Assembly (NCBI GenBank): GCA_964250755.1
Contig: CAXUHB010000007.1
Span: 1-64,000 of the forward strand
Length of the DNA: 64,000 nt
Direction of reading: 5' to 3'
From: DASWOJ01 sp964250755
GTDB lineage: Bacteria > Pseudomonadota > Alphaproteobacteria > Acetobacterales > Acetobacteraceae
Shown: piece by piece, positions 8,763 to 18,900 of the stretch
Position numbering within the stretch: position 1 is the first letter of the stretch
How the letters are laid out: each line of letters starts with the position of its first letter
Program-made: the position numbers and the translations under genes
The notes under the pieces: generated by a model
Told to the model about the DNA's origin: nothing
The model's database searches: none
The model's input: the letters and a program-made list of their open reading frames with translations, nothing else

Positions 8763-9492
8763 CGCACGCCTCCACCATCCATGATCCCGTCCGTCCGCCC
8801 CGGCAGCGCAGCAAGTCCAGCCGCCAGCGCACCTGTCCCAGGCCGGGTACATCCGGCGCATGGGGCAGCACCGGGCCGGACGGCACGGCCGACACCCGCC
8901 AGCGCGTCGCTGCCGCCGTGATGCCAGAGGGCGTCCCCTGGTCGCGCCCATCAGTTCGCCTATCCACGGCGTGCCAAGGCCGGCGCAGCACCAGGGCCAT
9001 GACGCCTGTGGCCTGCGCCGCCAGGTGCAGGCGGCGCGAAGCCGTCAGCGACAGCGGCCGCGACAGCTCCGCCACGACACCAGCCAGGCCGTGGTGACGC
9101 AGTCCTTCCTCCATCACCAGCAGCCCATCGAGGCCGGCGCGGGCGTAGATCACGCGGTCCGGATGCAGCCCGGCACCTGCCAGGCCGGGGGCGAACAGGT
9201 CGCCTCGCTCCATTACCCACAGCACTGGGCCGGGCCGCCGGGCCAGAATGCCGGCGGCAAAGCGGGCGGCAACGGCGGCGTGCTGCAGGTCAGGGCCGGT
9301 GCCCGCGACCTCGTGCAGCGCATCCACCGGCAGACCGCCGCCGGGCAGGGCGGCATCAAGCGGCGCCACTCCGAACGGCAATGGCGGCAGGCCAGCGGAG
9401 GCGGCCCCGCGCTCAAGCCGGGCAATGGCGGCGCGCAGGCCGTCCAACCCAGGCGGTGGCACGGATGGTGGTTTGTTCTCTGTTTTTTCCAT
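8698..9492 (-). CDS. imuA: ImuA, RecA/SulA-like SOS mutasome protein
   Basis: First gene of the imuA-imuB-dnaE2 cassette, 264 residues. It has the RecA-like fold of ImuA: the region GVAPLDAALPGGGLPVDALHE (about 42-62) sets up the core, followed by VLWVMERGDLFAPGL and a C-terminal strand-rich half. It is required with ImuB for DnaE2-dependent mutagenesis, probably as an adaptor of the RecA/ImuB complex. The ATG at 9492 lies 28 bp from a perfect GTTC-N7-GTTC box, so LexA repression is expected. Its 3' end overlaps the start of imuB. Confidence 0.88.
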   Translation of the reverse strand: MEKTENKPPSVPPPGLDGLRAAIARLERGAASAGLPPLPFGVAPLDAALPGGGLPVDALHEVAGTGPDLQHAAVAARFAAGILARRPGPVLWVMERGDLFAPGLAGAGLHPDRVIYARAGLDGLLVMEEGLRHHGLAGVVAELSRPLSLTASRRLHLAAQATGVMALVLRRPWHAVDRRTDGRDQGTPSGITAAATRWRVSAVPSGPVLPHAPDVPGLGQVRWRLDLLRCRGGRTGSWMVEACDAQGRLGLVSALADGPAAAAA

Positions 9493-9520
9493 GCTTGCCT
9501 AACGTGCCCAGGACGGCTTC

Positions 9521-9535
9521 GTTCTTACTTTGTTC
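9521..9535. promoter_or_regulatory. LexA (SOS) box
   Basis: The sequence GTTCTTACTTTGTTC is a perfect match to the alphaproteobacterial LexA operator GTTC-N7-GTTC. It lies 29-43 bp upstream of the imuA start, where LexA binding would block the promoter of the imuA-imuB-dnaE2 unit. Confidence 0.85.
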
Positions 9536-9536
9536 T

Positions 9537-9743
9537 TCAAAGTAGCCGGGCGTCAACCGGAATTGTGAGCCAGGCCGCTAACGTCATGGCTGCAAAGCAG
9601 ACGCAAGCCGACCGCCGCTGCAGGCCGATTTCAAGCAGCCAAGGTGAAAAGCGGCCCGCAACATCCAGAGCAGCTTCAATAATTGGGCCGCCTGGCCCAG
9701 CAACGGTGCCAACCGCATCCCGCCACATGGAAAAAATGTTCAA
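9537..9743 (-). CDS. Possible small hydrophobic protein downstream of a methyltransferase gene
   Basis: A 68-codon frame beginning with TTG at 9743, 10 nt after the methyltransferase stop; an ATG at 9728 is an alternative. The C-terminal third is hydrophobic (ACVCFAAMTLAAWLTI), and the middle is rich in glycine and proline. Third-position GC is only moderate and no family is recognised, so this may be chance. If real it would be co-transcribed with the methyltransferase. Confidence 0.3.
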   Translation of the reverse strand: MNIFSMWRDAVGTVAGPGGPIIEAALDVAGRFSPWLLEIGLQRRSACVCFAAMTLAAWLTIPVDARLL

Positions 9744-9752
9744 CGCAGCGCC

Positions 9753-10574
9753 TCAGCCCTCGCGAATCGCGTTCAGCCCCAGGCTCAACGGCAGCCACGG
9801 CCGGTCCGGCCAGGTCCACAGTCCGTCGCCGTCCCGCACCAGGCTGCGAAACATCTGCCACGCAAGCCGCGGATGCTCCTCCAACGCCTCCAGCCGCAGC
9901 CCGGCGCCGCGCAGCGCCGCAAGTATTGCGCCCAGCGGATGCAGCCAATTAACCTGGCGCGCGTTCCGCAGCCGCGCCGCTGGATCGGCGTAGTCCGTGG
10001 GATCGTCCAGCACCAGCGGCGCTCCGCCGAAGTAGGGCAGGAACCAGCCGGGGCGTTCGCCTGGCCCGGGCGCAAGGTCGTCCAGCACCAGAGCCACGGG
10101 GTGCGCGTCCAAGAACAGCAGCCGTCCGCCAGGCCGCAAGAACCCGGCCACCACCCGCGCCCAGGCCGCCACGTCCGGCAACCAGGTGATGGTACCCCAA
10201 GTCGTGAATACCAGGTCAAACGACGCCGGCTCGGCCAGGATGGCCGGCGCGCCATAGACATCCGCCAGCACGAAACGTGCGGGCAACCCGACCTCGGCAG
10301 CCAAAGCCCGCGCGGCGGCAATGGCGGGTGGCGAGAAGTCCACCCCCGTCACGTCCGCCCCCCGGCCCGCCAGCACCAGCGTGTCCCGGCCGAAGTGACA
10401 TTGCAGGTGCAGCACCCGCAGCCCGGCCAAGGGCGGCAGCATCGCCTCCGTCAGCATGTCCAGTCGGCGGCGCCCAGCCCGCAACGCCGTCAGGTCGTAC
10501 TCCTGTGATGCCAAGTGGACGGGCACGCGCTCGTTCCAATTGGCCAGGTTCAGGACAAGCCAATCCTCGGCCAT
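9753..10574 (-). CDS. Class I SAM-dependent methyltransferase
   Basis: A 273-residue methyltransferase with a Rossmann-type SAM-binding core: VLHLQCHFGRDTLVLAGRG (about 55-73) is motif I, VDFSPPAI the acidic loop, and FDLVFTTWGTITWLPD motif IV. The N-terminal WNERVPVHLAS segment is common in this uncharacterised bacterial group. The ATG at 10574 is chosen because AAGGAG lies just upstream; the frame stays open to 10646 without conservation. The substrate is unknown. It is divergent from the 24-aa gene at 10658. Confidence 0.8.
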   Translation of the reverse strand: MAEDWLVLNLANWNERVPVHLASQEYDLTALRAGRRRLDMLTEAMLPPLAGLRVLHLQCHFGRDTLVLAGRGADVTGVDFSPPAIAAARALAAEVGLPARFVLADVYGAPAILAEPASFDLVFTTWGTITWLPDVAAWARVVAGFLRPGGRLLFLDAHPVALVLDDLAPGPGERPGWFLPYFGGAPLVLDDPTDYADPAARLRNARQVNWLHPLGAILAALRGAGLRLEALEEHPRLAWQMFRSLVRDGDGLWTWPDRPWLPLSLGLNAIREG

Positions 10575-10657
10575 GTTGCCTCTCCTTGCCTCTGCCCTGG
10601 AACCAAGGCCTGCGCGTTGCGTAATGAGGCCGACTATATCCGGCAAGGACCATGCCC

Positions 10658-10732
10658 ATGAACAATATCATCTACATCGTCGGACTCGTCGTCGTCGTCG
10701 TGGCGGTGCTGTCCTTCTTCGGCTTGCGCTAA
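10658..10732 (+). CDS. 24-residue single-pass membrane microprotein
   Basis: A very short gene encoding two Asn after Met, then an uninterrupted hydrophobic helix (IIYIVGLVVVVVAVLSFF) and a terminal GLR. AAGGA at 10645-10649 is 8 nt from the ATG at 10658; an earlier ATG at 10652 would leave only 2 nt. Tiny proteins with this asparagine-hydrophobic-GLR pattern are frequent but unnamed in alphaproteobacterial genomes, as I recall. A membrane-anchored regulatory or structural peptide is the likely nature; no function is known. Confidence 0.6.
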   Translation: MNNIIYIVGLVVVVVAVLSFFGLR

Positions 10733-10786
10733 CCCTGCTGCCCCGGGACGCTTGCCTTCGGCAGGTGCCCCGGGGATGCTGCGGGA

Positions 10787-11494
10787 ATGACATGGTCTAT
10801 CCTCGCCCGTGATCCTTCGACTGGCGCGCTTGGCGCCGCCGTCGCCTCCCGCTTCTTCGCCGTCGGTGCGCTGTGCATTCATGTTGAGGGCGGGGTGGCC
10901 GCCCTGGCCACACAGGCGCTGGTCAATCCCATGTATGCCGTCCACGCCATGCCTCGGCTGCGTGCAGGCGCGGACCCTGTGGCAGTCCTGAATGACCTGA
11001 CCGGCCCGGATCCGGGCACGGCGCAGCGTCAGCTTCACATTCTGAGCGCGGAGGGCCGCATCGCCCAGCACACCGGGGCGGACTGTGTTGCCTGGGCTGG
11101 GCATGTCCGTGGGATGGACGTGTCCGTTGCCGGCAACATGCTGGCCGGTGCCGCCGTTGTAGAGCGCACGCTGGACGCCTTCCTGCACGCGGACGGCTCG
11201 CTTGCCGAGCGTCTTCTGACGGCAATGGAAGCCGGGGAGGCCGTCGGCGGCGACAAGCGCGGACGGCAGGGCGCCGGGCTGAAGGTTTGCCTCGCTGATC
11301 CCTACCCCGACTTGGATTTGCGCGCCGACGACCATCCGGACCCGCTGGCCGAGCTGCGCCGCCTGCACCGTGTCAGCCAGGAGCGCTACGCCGTGTTCCG
11401 CCGCCACCTGGCCGGCGCCGCCGACCCCTGGGGCACCGTGGACCGCACCGTCATCGAAGCCGCCATCGCCCGCGACGGGAAGGCCCCTGCATGA
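10787..11494 (+). CDS. DUF1028 family protein
   Basis: A 235-residue DUF1028 protein of the Ntn-hydrolase-like type. The N-terminus MTWSILARDPSTGALGAAVASRFFAVGALCIHVEGGVAALATQ shows the family hallmarks; the first 20 residues form the strand that carries the candidate nucleophile region. Members often sit beside peptide transport or amidohydrolase genes and are presumed to hydrolyse amides, but the substrate is unproven. The gene ends with an ATGA overlap into the following oligopeptide-binding protein gene, so the two are translationally coupled and probably act on the same imported compound. Confidence 0.85.
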   Translation: MTWSILARDPSTGALGAAVASRFFAVGALCIHVEGGVAALATQALVNPMYAVHAMPRLRAGADPVAVLNDLTGPDPGTAQRQLHILSAEGRIAQHTGADCVAWAGHVRGMDVSVAGNMLAGAAVVERTLDAFLHADGSLAERLLTAMEAGEAVGGDKRGRQGAGLKVCLADPYPDLDLRADDHPDPLAELRRLHRVSQERYAVFRRHLAGAADPWGTVDRTVIEAAIARDGKAPA

Positions 11495-13008
11495 ACCGCC
11501 TTGCCGCCGTCCTCGCGCTGCTGCTGTCCGGCCCGGCACAAGCGCAGGCCCAAGCCCAGGCTCCGGCCCAGACCCTGACCATCGCGCTGCGGGAGGACCC
11601 CGACGTGCTCGACCCCACCCTGGGGTCCGCCTTCGTCAGCCGCGTCATCTACGCCGCCATGTGCGACAAGCTGATTGACCTGGACGAGCACCTGAATCTG
11701 GTCCCTCAGCTCGCAACGGCCTGGACCTGGGAGGACCCGACCCGCCTGCTGCTCACCCTCCGCCCCGGCGTCGTGTTCCATGATGGCGAGCCGTTCGACG
11801 CCGAAGCCGTCAAGTACAAGCTGACCCGCGACCAGACCATGAAGGGCAGCATGAGGGCCGGGGAGATCAACTCCATCAGCGCCATCGAGGTCGTCTCCCC
11901 CTTGCAGGTGCGCCTGGTCCTGCGCGCGCCCAACGCGCCGCTGCTGGCCCAACTGGCGGACCGCGCGGGGATCATGATCTCCCCCAAGGCGGCGGAGGCC
12001 GCGGGCACGGCATTCGGACAGAACCCGGTTTGCGCCGGGCCATATCAGTTCGAGAGCCGGGCGGCCCAGGACAGCATCGTGCTGCGCCGCTTCCTGCGGC
12101 ACTGGGACGCCGCCAGCTACCACTTCGACCGGGTGGTCTATCGCCCGATGCCCAACGCCGCTGTGCGCCTGGCCAACCTGCAGGCGGGCGCGGTGGACCT
12201 GGTGGAATATATCCTGCCCACCGACCTTCCGGCGGTGCAGGCCAACCCGCGGCTGCGCGCCGCAGTGGGGGAGGGGCTGGCCTACACCGGCATCGCCTTC
12301 AACATCGCCAACGGTCCCGCCGCCGACACCCCCCTGGGCCGGGACCGCCGCGTGCGCCAGGCGTTCGAGGCCGCGGTGGACCGCGCCGCCGCCAACCAGG
12401 TCGTTTACAACGGCCTGTTCAGCATCACCGCGCAGGCGAACTCCGAGTCCTCGCCCATGCACGTGCCTGCGGTGGCGCCGCCGCCGCGCGACCTGGCCCG
12501 GGCGCGGGACCTGCTGCGCCAGGCCGGCGTGACGCTCCCCGTGCCGGTCACGCTGACCCTGCCCAACAGCCCCGACGTGCAGCAGGCCGCCGAGGTGATC
12601 CAGGCCATGGCCGCGGAGGCCGGCTTCGACGTGAAGCTACAAGTGATGGAGTTCGCCTCGGCCCTGCAAGCCGGCTACGCCGGGCGGTTCCAGGCCTTCA
12701 TGATCGGCTGGTCCGGACGGTCCGACGCGGACGGCAACACCTGGCAGCAGCTCCACACCGGCGGCACCTTCAACTACGGCCGCTGGAGCAGCCCGCAGGC
12801 CGACGCCCTGCTGGACGAGGCCCGCACAGTCTCCGATCCCTCCGCCCGCCGCACCCTCTATGCCCGGCTGTGGGCTGTGGAGCGCGAGGAGCTGCCGCTA
12901 ATGTATCTCTGGATCGCCCGGAACATCGTGGGCATGAAGCGGGACCTGCAAGGCTTCGTGCAGGTGCCGGACGGGCTGATCCGGCTGCGGGGGCTGCGCC
13001 GGGGCTAG
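11491..13008 (+). CDS. ABC transporter substrate-binding protein, peptide/nickel type (SBP_bac_5)
   Basis: A periplasmic binding protein of 505 residues with a signal peptide (MNRLAAVLALLLSGPAQAQA) followed by an A/Q-rich linker. The SBP family 5 core follows (LTIALREDPDVLDPTLG, then GVVFHDGEPFDAEAVKYKLTR). It should bind a di- or oligopeptide or a related solute. No permease or ATPase genes are adjacent, so it must use transporter subunits encoded elsewhere. Its ATG overlaps the DUF1028 stop (ATGA). Its stop overlaps the convergent nucleoside transporter stop by 4 nt. Confidence 0.9.
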   Translation: MNRLAAVLALLLSGPAQAQAQAQAPAQTLTIALREDPDVLDPTLGSAFVSRVIYAAMCDKLIDLDEHLNLVPQLATAWTWEDPTRLLLTLRPGVVFHDGEPFDAEAVKYKLTRDQTMKGSMRAGEINSISAIEVVSPLQVRLVLRAPNAPLLAQLADRAGIMISPKAAEAAGTAFGQNPVCAGPYQFESRAAQDSIVLRRFLRHWDAASYHFDRVVYRPMPNAAVRLANLQAGAVDLVEYILPTDLPAVQANPRLRAAVGEGLAYTGIAFNIANGPAADTPLGRDRRVRQAFEAAVDRAAANQVVYNGLFSITAQANSESSPMHVPAVAPPPRDLARARDLLRQAGVTLPVPVTLTLPNSPDVQQAAEVIQAMAAEAGFDVKLQVMEFASALQAGYAGRFQAFMIGWSGRSDADGNTWQQLHTGGTFNYGRWSSPQADALLDEARTVSDPSARRTLYARLWAVEREELPLMYLWIARNIVGMKRDLQGFVQVPDGLIRLRGLRRG

Positions 13009-14309
13009 CTCAGCAGCCCCGCCACCGCCCCGCTCATGCACGTCGCCAGCGTCCCCGACAGCACCGACCGCAGCCCCAGCCCCACGATCTCCGCCCGCCG
13101 CTCCGGCACCAGCGCCCCCATGCCGCCCACCAGGATGCCCAGGCTGCCGAAGTTGGCGAAGCCGCACATCGCATAGGTCAGGATCAGCCGGGACCGCGGC
13201 GCCAGCGCCTCCGGCGGCAGGGCGGCCAGGCCCAGGTAGGACACGAACTCGTTCAGCACGGTCTTGGTGCCCATCAGCAGCGCCGCCGCCGGCGCCTCCT
13301 GCCAGGAGATGCCGATCAGCCACATGACGGGCCGGAACGGCAGCGCGAACAAGGATTGCAGCGTCCACCCACCCGGCAGCAGGCCAATGGCCTGGTTGGC
13401 CAGCGTGACCAGCGCCACCGCCACCAGCAACGTCGTCGTGATCCCCACCAGAGGCCCCACCCCGTCCGCGGTGCCGCGCACGATGGCGTCCAGCGCGTTG
13501 GCCGGACGGTCATGCGCCAGGGCCGCCGGCGCCCTGGCGCCCGGCCCGAACGGCACCATCAGCGCCGCCACCGCCAGCGCCGCCGGGGTGCTGATGACGG
13601 ACGCCGTCAGGATCACCCCTAGCGCGCCCGGCACCACCGGCCCCAGCACGGCGGCGTAGATCACCATGACAGTGCCCGCCACGCCCGCCATGCCGCAGCT
13701 CATGACCGCGAACAGCTCCCCCCGGCTCATGCCCTGCAGGTAGGGCCGGATCAGCAGCGGCGCCTCGATCATGCCGACGAAGACGTGGACGGCGGCGGCC
13801 AGGGCGAGCGGCCCGTCCAGCCCCATCGTCCGCCGCAGCACCGCCGCGAACGCCCCCGACAGCCGCTGCAGCACCCCCCAGTGGAACAGCAGCGACGACA
13901 ACGCGCTGATGACCAGCACGAGCGGCAATATCTTGAACGCCAGGATGAAGCTGCCGCCGGGCCGCAGCTCCGTGAAGGGCAAGGCACCTCCGCCCAGGTA
14001 GCCGAACAGGAAGGCCGTGCCGGCATCCGTCGCCCGCTGCAAGGCGTCGGCGGCGTCGTTCAGCAGCAGGATGGCGCGCTGCGCCGGCGGCACGGCGATC
14101 AGCAGCACCGCCAGCGCAACCTGCACCACCAACCCGGCGGCCACCGTGCGCCAGCGTATCGCCCGCCGGTCCTCGCTGCACGCCCACGCAAATGCGAGCA
14201 GGAGGGGATAGCCTATGAGGGCTTGCACGGCGCGCAGCCAGGGCGGACGAAGAGGGTCACGGCGCCACGCTAGCCGCTGGCCGCGGCGGGGCCAATGCAG
14301 GCCGGACAC
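13005..14309 (-). CDS. Concentrative nucleoside transporter (CNT/NupC family)
   Basis: An inner-membrane H+ or Na+ coupled nucleoside importer. The CNT signatures are present: FLFGYLGGG, the gate domain AFKILPLVLVISALSSLLFHWGVLQ, GMIEAPLLIRPYLQGMSRGE, and a C-terminal GTKTVLNEFVSYLGL followed by YAMCGFANFGSLGI. About 8-9 membrane segments are predictable. The frame starts with GTG at 14309. The family normally begins with the hydrophobic segment, so the GTG at 14228 (before QALIGYPLLLAF) may be the real start, giving about 407 residues. It is divergent from the M16 peptidase gene. Confidence 0.88.
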   Translation of the reverse strand: MSGLHWPRRGQRLAWRRDPLRPPWLRAVQALIGYPLLLAFAWACSEDRRAIRWRTVAAGLVVQVALAVLLIAVPPAQRAILLLNDAADALQRATDAGTAFLFGYLGGGALPFTELRPGGSFILAFKILPLVLVISALSSLLFHWGVLQRLSGAFAAVLRRTMGLDGPLALAAAVHVFVGMIEAPLLIRPYLQGMSRGELFAVMSCGMAGVAGTVMVIYAAVLGPVVPGALGVILTASVISTPAALAVAALMVPFGPGARAPAALAHDRPANALDAIVRGTADGVGPLVGITTTLLVAVALVTLANQAIGLLPGGWTLQSLFALPFRPVMWLIGISWQEAPAAALLMGTKTVLNEFVSYLGLAALPPEALAPRSRLILTYAMCGFANFGSLGILVGGMGALVPERRAEIVGLGLRSVLSGTLATCMSGAVAGLLS

Positions 14310-14394
14310 GCCCGCGCAAGCGGCGCGTCGGGCGGCCGCCCCAGCTGTAAGAAATGCTTTTGCACTCCCGCCGAACCCACCCTACATGCCTGCC

Positions 14395-15657
14395 ATGAAC
14401 ATCGAACAGACCACCCTCCCGAACGGCCTTCGGGTCGTGTCCGTCAACCTGCCGGGCTTCGACAGCGCCGCCGTCGCCGCCTTCGTCAAGGCTGGCGCCC
14501 GCAACGAGACCGAGGCCAACAACGGCATCGCCCACTTCCTGGAGCACATGGCCTTCAAGGGCACCCGCACCCGCAGCGCCCTGCAGATCGGCGCGGAGAT
14601 CGAGGTGCTGGGCAGCAGCGTGAACGCCTACACCTCGCACGAGACCACCTGCTACTTCGTCACGGGCCTGAAGGGCACCATAGACCGCTCCGTCGCCATC
14701 ATCGGCGATGTCCTGTGCAACTCGGTGTTCGAACCCAAGGACATCGAGACCGAGAAGGGCGTCATCCTGCAGGAAATTCGCCGCGCCACCGATAACCCCA
14801 GCCATGTCGCCTACGACGGCTACGGCCTGACCGCCTACCCCGGCCAGAGCATCGGCCGCCCGATCCTGGGCCGCGCCGAGCTGATCGAGCAGGTGAACCG
14901 CGACCACTTCACCAGCTTCGTGTCCGACTTTTACTTCGGCGACAACATGGTTGTTGTCGGCTGCGGCGACTTCACGCACGAGTCGTTCGTCGGCATGGTC
15001 GCCGTCCACTTCGAGCATCTGCCGGGCCGCCCCGCCCCGGTGCAGGTCGTGCCGGCTCAATACACCGGCGGCGTCGTGCGCAACACCGAAAAGGACTTCG
15101 AGCAAGTGACGATCTTGCTGGGCCTGCAATCCGTGCCCGAGACGGACGCAACGGTTTATGCCCACAAGGTCCTGGCCCGCGCCCTGGGCGGCGGCATGAG
15201 CAGCCCGCTGTTCCAGGAGGTGCGGGAGAAGCGCGGCCTGGTTTACAGCGTCGGTGCCTACAGCGACCACGGCGTGGACCATGGCGAGCTTGTCATGCAC
15301 GCCGGCACCACCGCCAAGCACGTGGACGAGCTGATGGACGTCGCCTGCGCCGAGCTGGTCAAGATGACCGAGGCCGTCACCGAGGCCGACATGACCCGTG
15401 CCAAGAACGGCCTGCTGGTCCGCCTGGCCACCGCCAAGGAGCGCCCGTTCAGCCTGGCCCAGGGCATCGCCGGCAGCCTGTTCGAGCACGGCGAGATACA
15501 GACGCCCGAATTCGCCATGCGCAAGGTGGAAGCCGTGACGATGGAGGACGTGGCCGCCGCCGCCCGCATGGTCGCCCGCAGCAACCCGACGATCTCCCTG
15601 GTCGGCCCGGTGCCCGAAGCCGACTACCACGCCCGCGTCCGCGCCGCCCTGGGGTAG
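14395..15657 (+). CDS. M16 family zinc peptidase (processing-peptidase type)
   Basis: A 420-residue metallopeptidase of the mitochondrial processing peptidase/PqqF-like subgroup. The inverted zinc motif HFLEH is at 47-51, with the third ligand expected in the helix around ETEKGVILQEI. The second domain has the glycine-rich substrate loop GGGMSSPLFQEVREKRGL. It is the catalytic-type half, and a length of about 420 is normal for alphaproteobacterial members. An ATG at 14386 is an alternative start; neither has a strong ribosome binding site. Activity is presumably on short peptides or presequence-like substrates in the cytoplasm or periphery. Confidence 0.92.
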   Translation: MNIEQTTLPNGLRVVSVNLPGFDSAAVAAFVKAGARNETEANNGIAHFLEHMAFKGTRTRSALQIGAEIEVLGSSVNAYTSHETTCYFVTGLKGTIDRSVAIIGDVLCNSVFEPKDIETEKGVILQEIRRATDNPSHVAYDGYGLTAYPGQSIGRPILGRAELIEQVNRDHFTSFVSDFYFGDNMVVVGCGDFTHESFVGMVAVHFEHLPGRPAPVQVVPAQYTGGVVRNTEKDFEQVTILLGLQSVPETDATVYAHKVLARALGGGMSSPLFQEVREKRGLVYSVGAYSDHGVDHGELVMHAGTTAKHVDELMDVACAELVKMTEAVTEADMTRAKNGLLVRLATAKERPFSLAQGIAGSLFEHGEIQTPEFAMRKVEAVTMEDVAAAARMVARSNPTISLVGPVPEADYHARVRAALG

Positions 15658-15692
15658 GAAGAAGCTGCCCGAGAAAGGAACTGCGCTGCTCT

Positions 15693-15832
15693 GCTCCCTC
15701 TCTCTCCGGGAGAGGGCCGGGGTGAGGGAAGCCGAGCAGCGCTAGCCTGGCCACCGATAGTCAGCCCGCGTTGATTGAGGAAAATCCTCACTGCCCCCCT
15801 CACCCCAACCCTCTCCCGGAGGGGGAGGGAGC
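15693..15832. repeat. Intergenic palindromic repeat, copy 2
   Basis: A 140-bp element between the M16 peptidase and the helicase gene. The left arm (15693-15729: GCTCCCTC, CTCCGGGAGAGGG, GGGGTGAGGGA) is repeated inverted in the right arm (15794-15832: CCCTCACCCC, CTCTCCCGGAGG, GAGGGAGC). The spacer of about 65 bp is unrelated to the spacers of the other copies. It could form a long cruciform or an mRNA hairpin. Confidence 0.8.
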
Positions 15833-15933
15833 GGCACATCGCAGACCCCGCGCAAACGCCGGATTAAACCTCGCGCATCCCCGCGTGTGATCCGCTATGC
15901 TTCCACGTCCGCCTTCCAAGGGATTCCGACTCG

Positions 15934-18900
15934 ATGCCCACGCCGTTCTCCTCGGACGATCTTGGCCGCGTATTCGACAGCCGAACCCTGACCCGCGGTC
16001 GGACCCTACTGCTGGTTGGCGAAGTCGAGGCCGGGCTGCAAGGCGACACGGTCACCGCAACCGTGGACCAGGCTGGCACCAAGCAGACTGTCACCCTGGA
16101 CCCCAAGCCGTCCGGCGGCCACGTCGCTCTCAATGCCCGCTGCACCTGCCAGATGCCCGCCTGCGTCCACGCCGCCGCCGCCGCCTTCGCCGCACTGGAG
16201 CGCTTCCCCGCCCTCCGCAAGGCCGCCCCCAAGACTCTGCTGGACAGCTTGGCCGAGGATGAAGCGCCCGAGCGCCGCATCCCCCTGTTCGAGCTGGCTG
16301 CCGCCCCGCCGCCGGAGGGCTGCTTCGTCAGCACTTTCCTGGTCGGGGAGCGCACCCGGCGCATCACCCCCACCACCCCCCGCCACGTCATGACCGACCC
16401 CGGCAGCGGCGCCCCCGCCCGCGCCCTGGCCCGGCTGCTCGGCGGCGGCGCGACCACCAAGTCCACCGTCACCCGTGAAGCCATGCCCGAGGTGCTGCGC
16501 CAGTTGGCCGCATCCGGCCACGCCCGCTGGGCGCCCAGCGGCAAGCGCCTGCATGATGGCGAAACCCGCACCTTCGACGCCCACCACAAGCCCAAGCTGC
16601 CGGCCAAGTCCGCAGTCCTGCAAAGCGACGCCGGGCCGTTCTACGTGGACGGCGCGACCGGCGCCGTGGGCCGCGTCCGCCTGCGCCAGCCCGCCCCGGC
16701 CCCGACCCGCGTCCGCCGTCCCGACCCCGTGCCGATCCCTGCCGCCGCCAGCGACGCCGCCATCGTCGAGACCGAGATGGCGCCCGTCATGCGCCTGCGG
16801 CGGGTGCGGAACGCCGACGCAATGGGCCGCATCAGCATGTTGGACGCGCTGACGCTGGACTTCGACTATGGTGGCGTGCTGATCGCCGGACATGACGAGC
16901 GGCAGTTCATCCGCGTCATGTCCCCAGCCGGCCCCAGCTTCGTCCGCCGCGACACGGTGGCGGAGGAGGCCGCGTTTAACACCCTAGGCGCCGACGGCTT
17001 CACCCAGATGCGGATTGCCGAAGCCGGGTCCCTCAAGGGCCGCCGCGCTCTGGTCCATGTCGGCCAGGACGCCGCGGAGCGCTGGCACCACTTCATGGCC
17101 GCCCGCATCCCGCAACTTCAATTGCTGGGCTGGCGCAACCTGATAGACCGCGACTTCGGCCCCCGCCTGGTCGAGGAGGTCGGCACTGCCGACGTGCAGA
17201 TCCAGGATGCCGGCCCCGGACGGTTCAGCCTGGACTTCGGCATCGAGATTGACGGCGTCCGCCTGCCGCTGCTGCCCATCCTCAGCAAGCTGATCGAGCG
17301 CGGCGGCCTGGACGCCGCCCAGATCGTGGACGGCGAGATCATCACCAGCCTGGACGACGGTCGCGTCGTGAAGCTGCCCGCCGACCGCATCCGCCGCCTG
17401 CTGGCCATCATGGGCGACCTGATCGAGGGTGCAGGCCGCCTGCAGGACGGCCCCCTGGTCCTGCCGACTGCCGAGGCCGCGACGGTCCTGGAGCTGGAGG
17501 ACCTGGTCAACACCCGGTTTGAGAGTGCTGCGGCCATACGCGCCTACGTCGAGCAGTTCCGCGACGAGGCCGAGATCGCCCCGGTCCTGCTGCCCGGCGC
17601 ATTTAAGGGCGACCTGCGCCCTTACCAGAAGCACGGCCTGGACTGGCTGCAGCACCTGCGCGGCCACGGCCTGGGCGGCCTGCTGGCCGACGACATGGGC
17701 CTGGGCAAGACCGCCCAAACCATCGCGCACCTGGTGTTCGAGCACGCCGCCGGCCGCCTGGACCGCCCGGCGCTGATCGTCGTGCCCACCAGCCTCATCA
17801 GCAACTGGACGGCGGAGCTGGCGAAGTTCGCCCCCCACCTGCAAACCGCCGTCCTGCACGGCCTGGACCGGCACGCCCGCCGGGACCGCCTGGCCGGCAC
17901 CCACGTCGTCATCACCACCTACACGGTGCTGGCCCGCGACATCGCCGACATGAAGGAGCTGGCCTGGTCCGTCGTGGTGTTGGACGAGGCGCAGGCCATC
18001 AAATCCCCCGCCGCCAAGGCCACCCGCGCCGTCAGTCAATTGGACACGGGCCACCGCGTCTGCCTGTCCGGCACCCCGGTCGAGAACAACCTCGAAGAAC
18101 TGTGGTCCCAATTCAACTTCCTCATGCCCGGCCTGCTCGGCGACCGCGCCGTGTTCGCCAAGCGCTTCCGCACGCCCATCGAAAAGCGCGGCGACGACCA
18201 GCGCCGCCTGCAACTGGTGCGCCGCATCAAGCCCTTCATCCTGCGCCGCACCAAGTCCGAGGTCGCGACGGAGCTGCCGCCCAAGCACACCATCCTGCGC
18301 CGCATCACACTGGCCCCCGACCAGCGCGAGCTGTACGAGACCATCCGCGTCACCCTGCAGGAGCGCGTGCGGGAGGAGGTGGCGGAGCGCAGCCTGGCCG
18401 GCAGCCGCATCGTCGTGCTGGACGCCCTGCTGAAGCTGCGCCAGGTCTGCTGCGACCCCCGCTTGGTCAAGCTGCCGTCGGCCCGGCTGGTCGAGTCCTC
18501 CTCCAAGCTGGACGACCTGCTGGAGATGGTGTGCGAGATGATCCCCGAAGGCCGCCGCATCCTGCTGTTCAGCCAGTTCACCTCCATGCTGGACCTCATC
18601 AAGCCCCGCATGGCCGAGGCTGGCATCCCCTTCGTCGAGCTGCGCGGCGACACGCGGGACCGTGCGGAGCCGGTGCGGGCGTTCCAGGCCGGGGAGGTCC
18701 CGCTGTTCCTGATCTCCCTGAAGGCCGGCGGCCGCGGCCTGAACCTGACCGCCGCCGACACCGTGATCCACTACGATCCCTGGTGGAACCCGGCTGTCGA
18801 GAACCAGGCCAGCGACCGCGCCCACCGCATCGGCCAGACCAAGTCGGTGTTCGTCTACAAGCTGATCGGCGCGGACACGGTGGAGGAGCGCATCCTTGAG

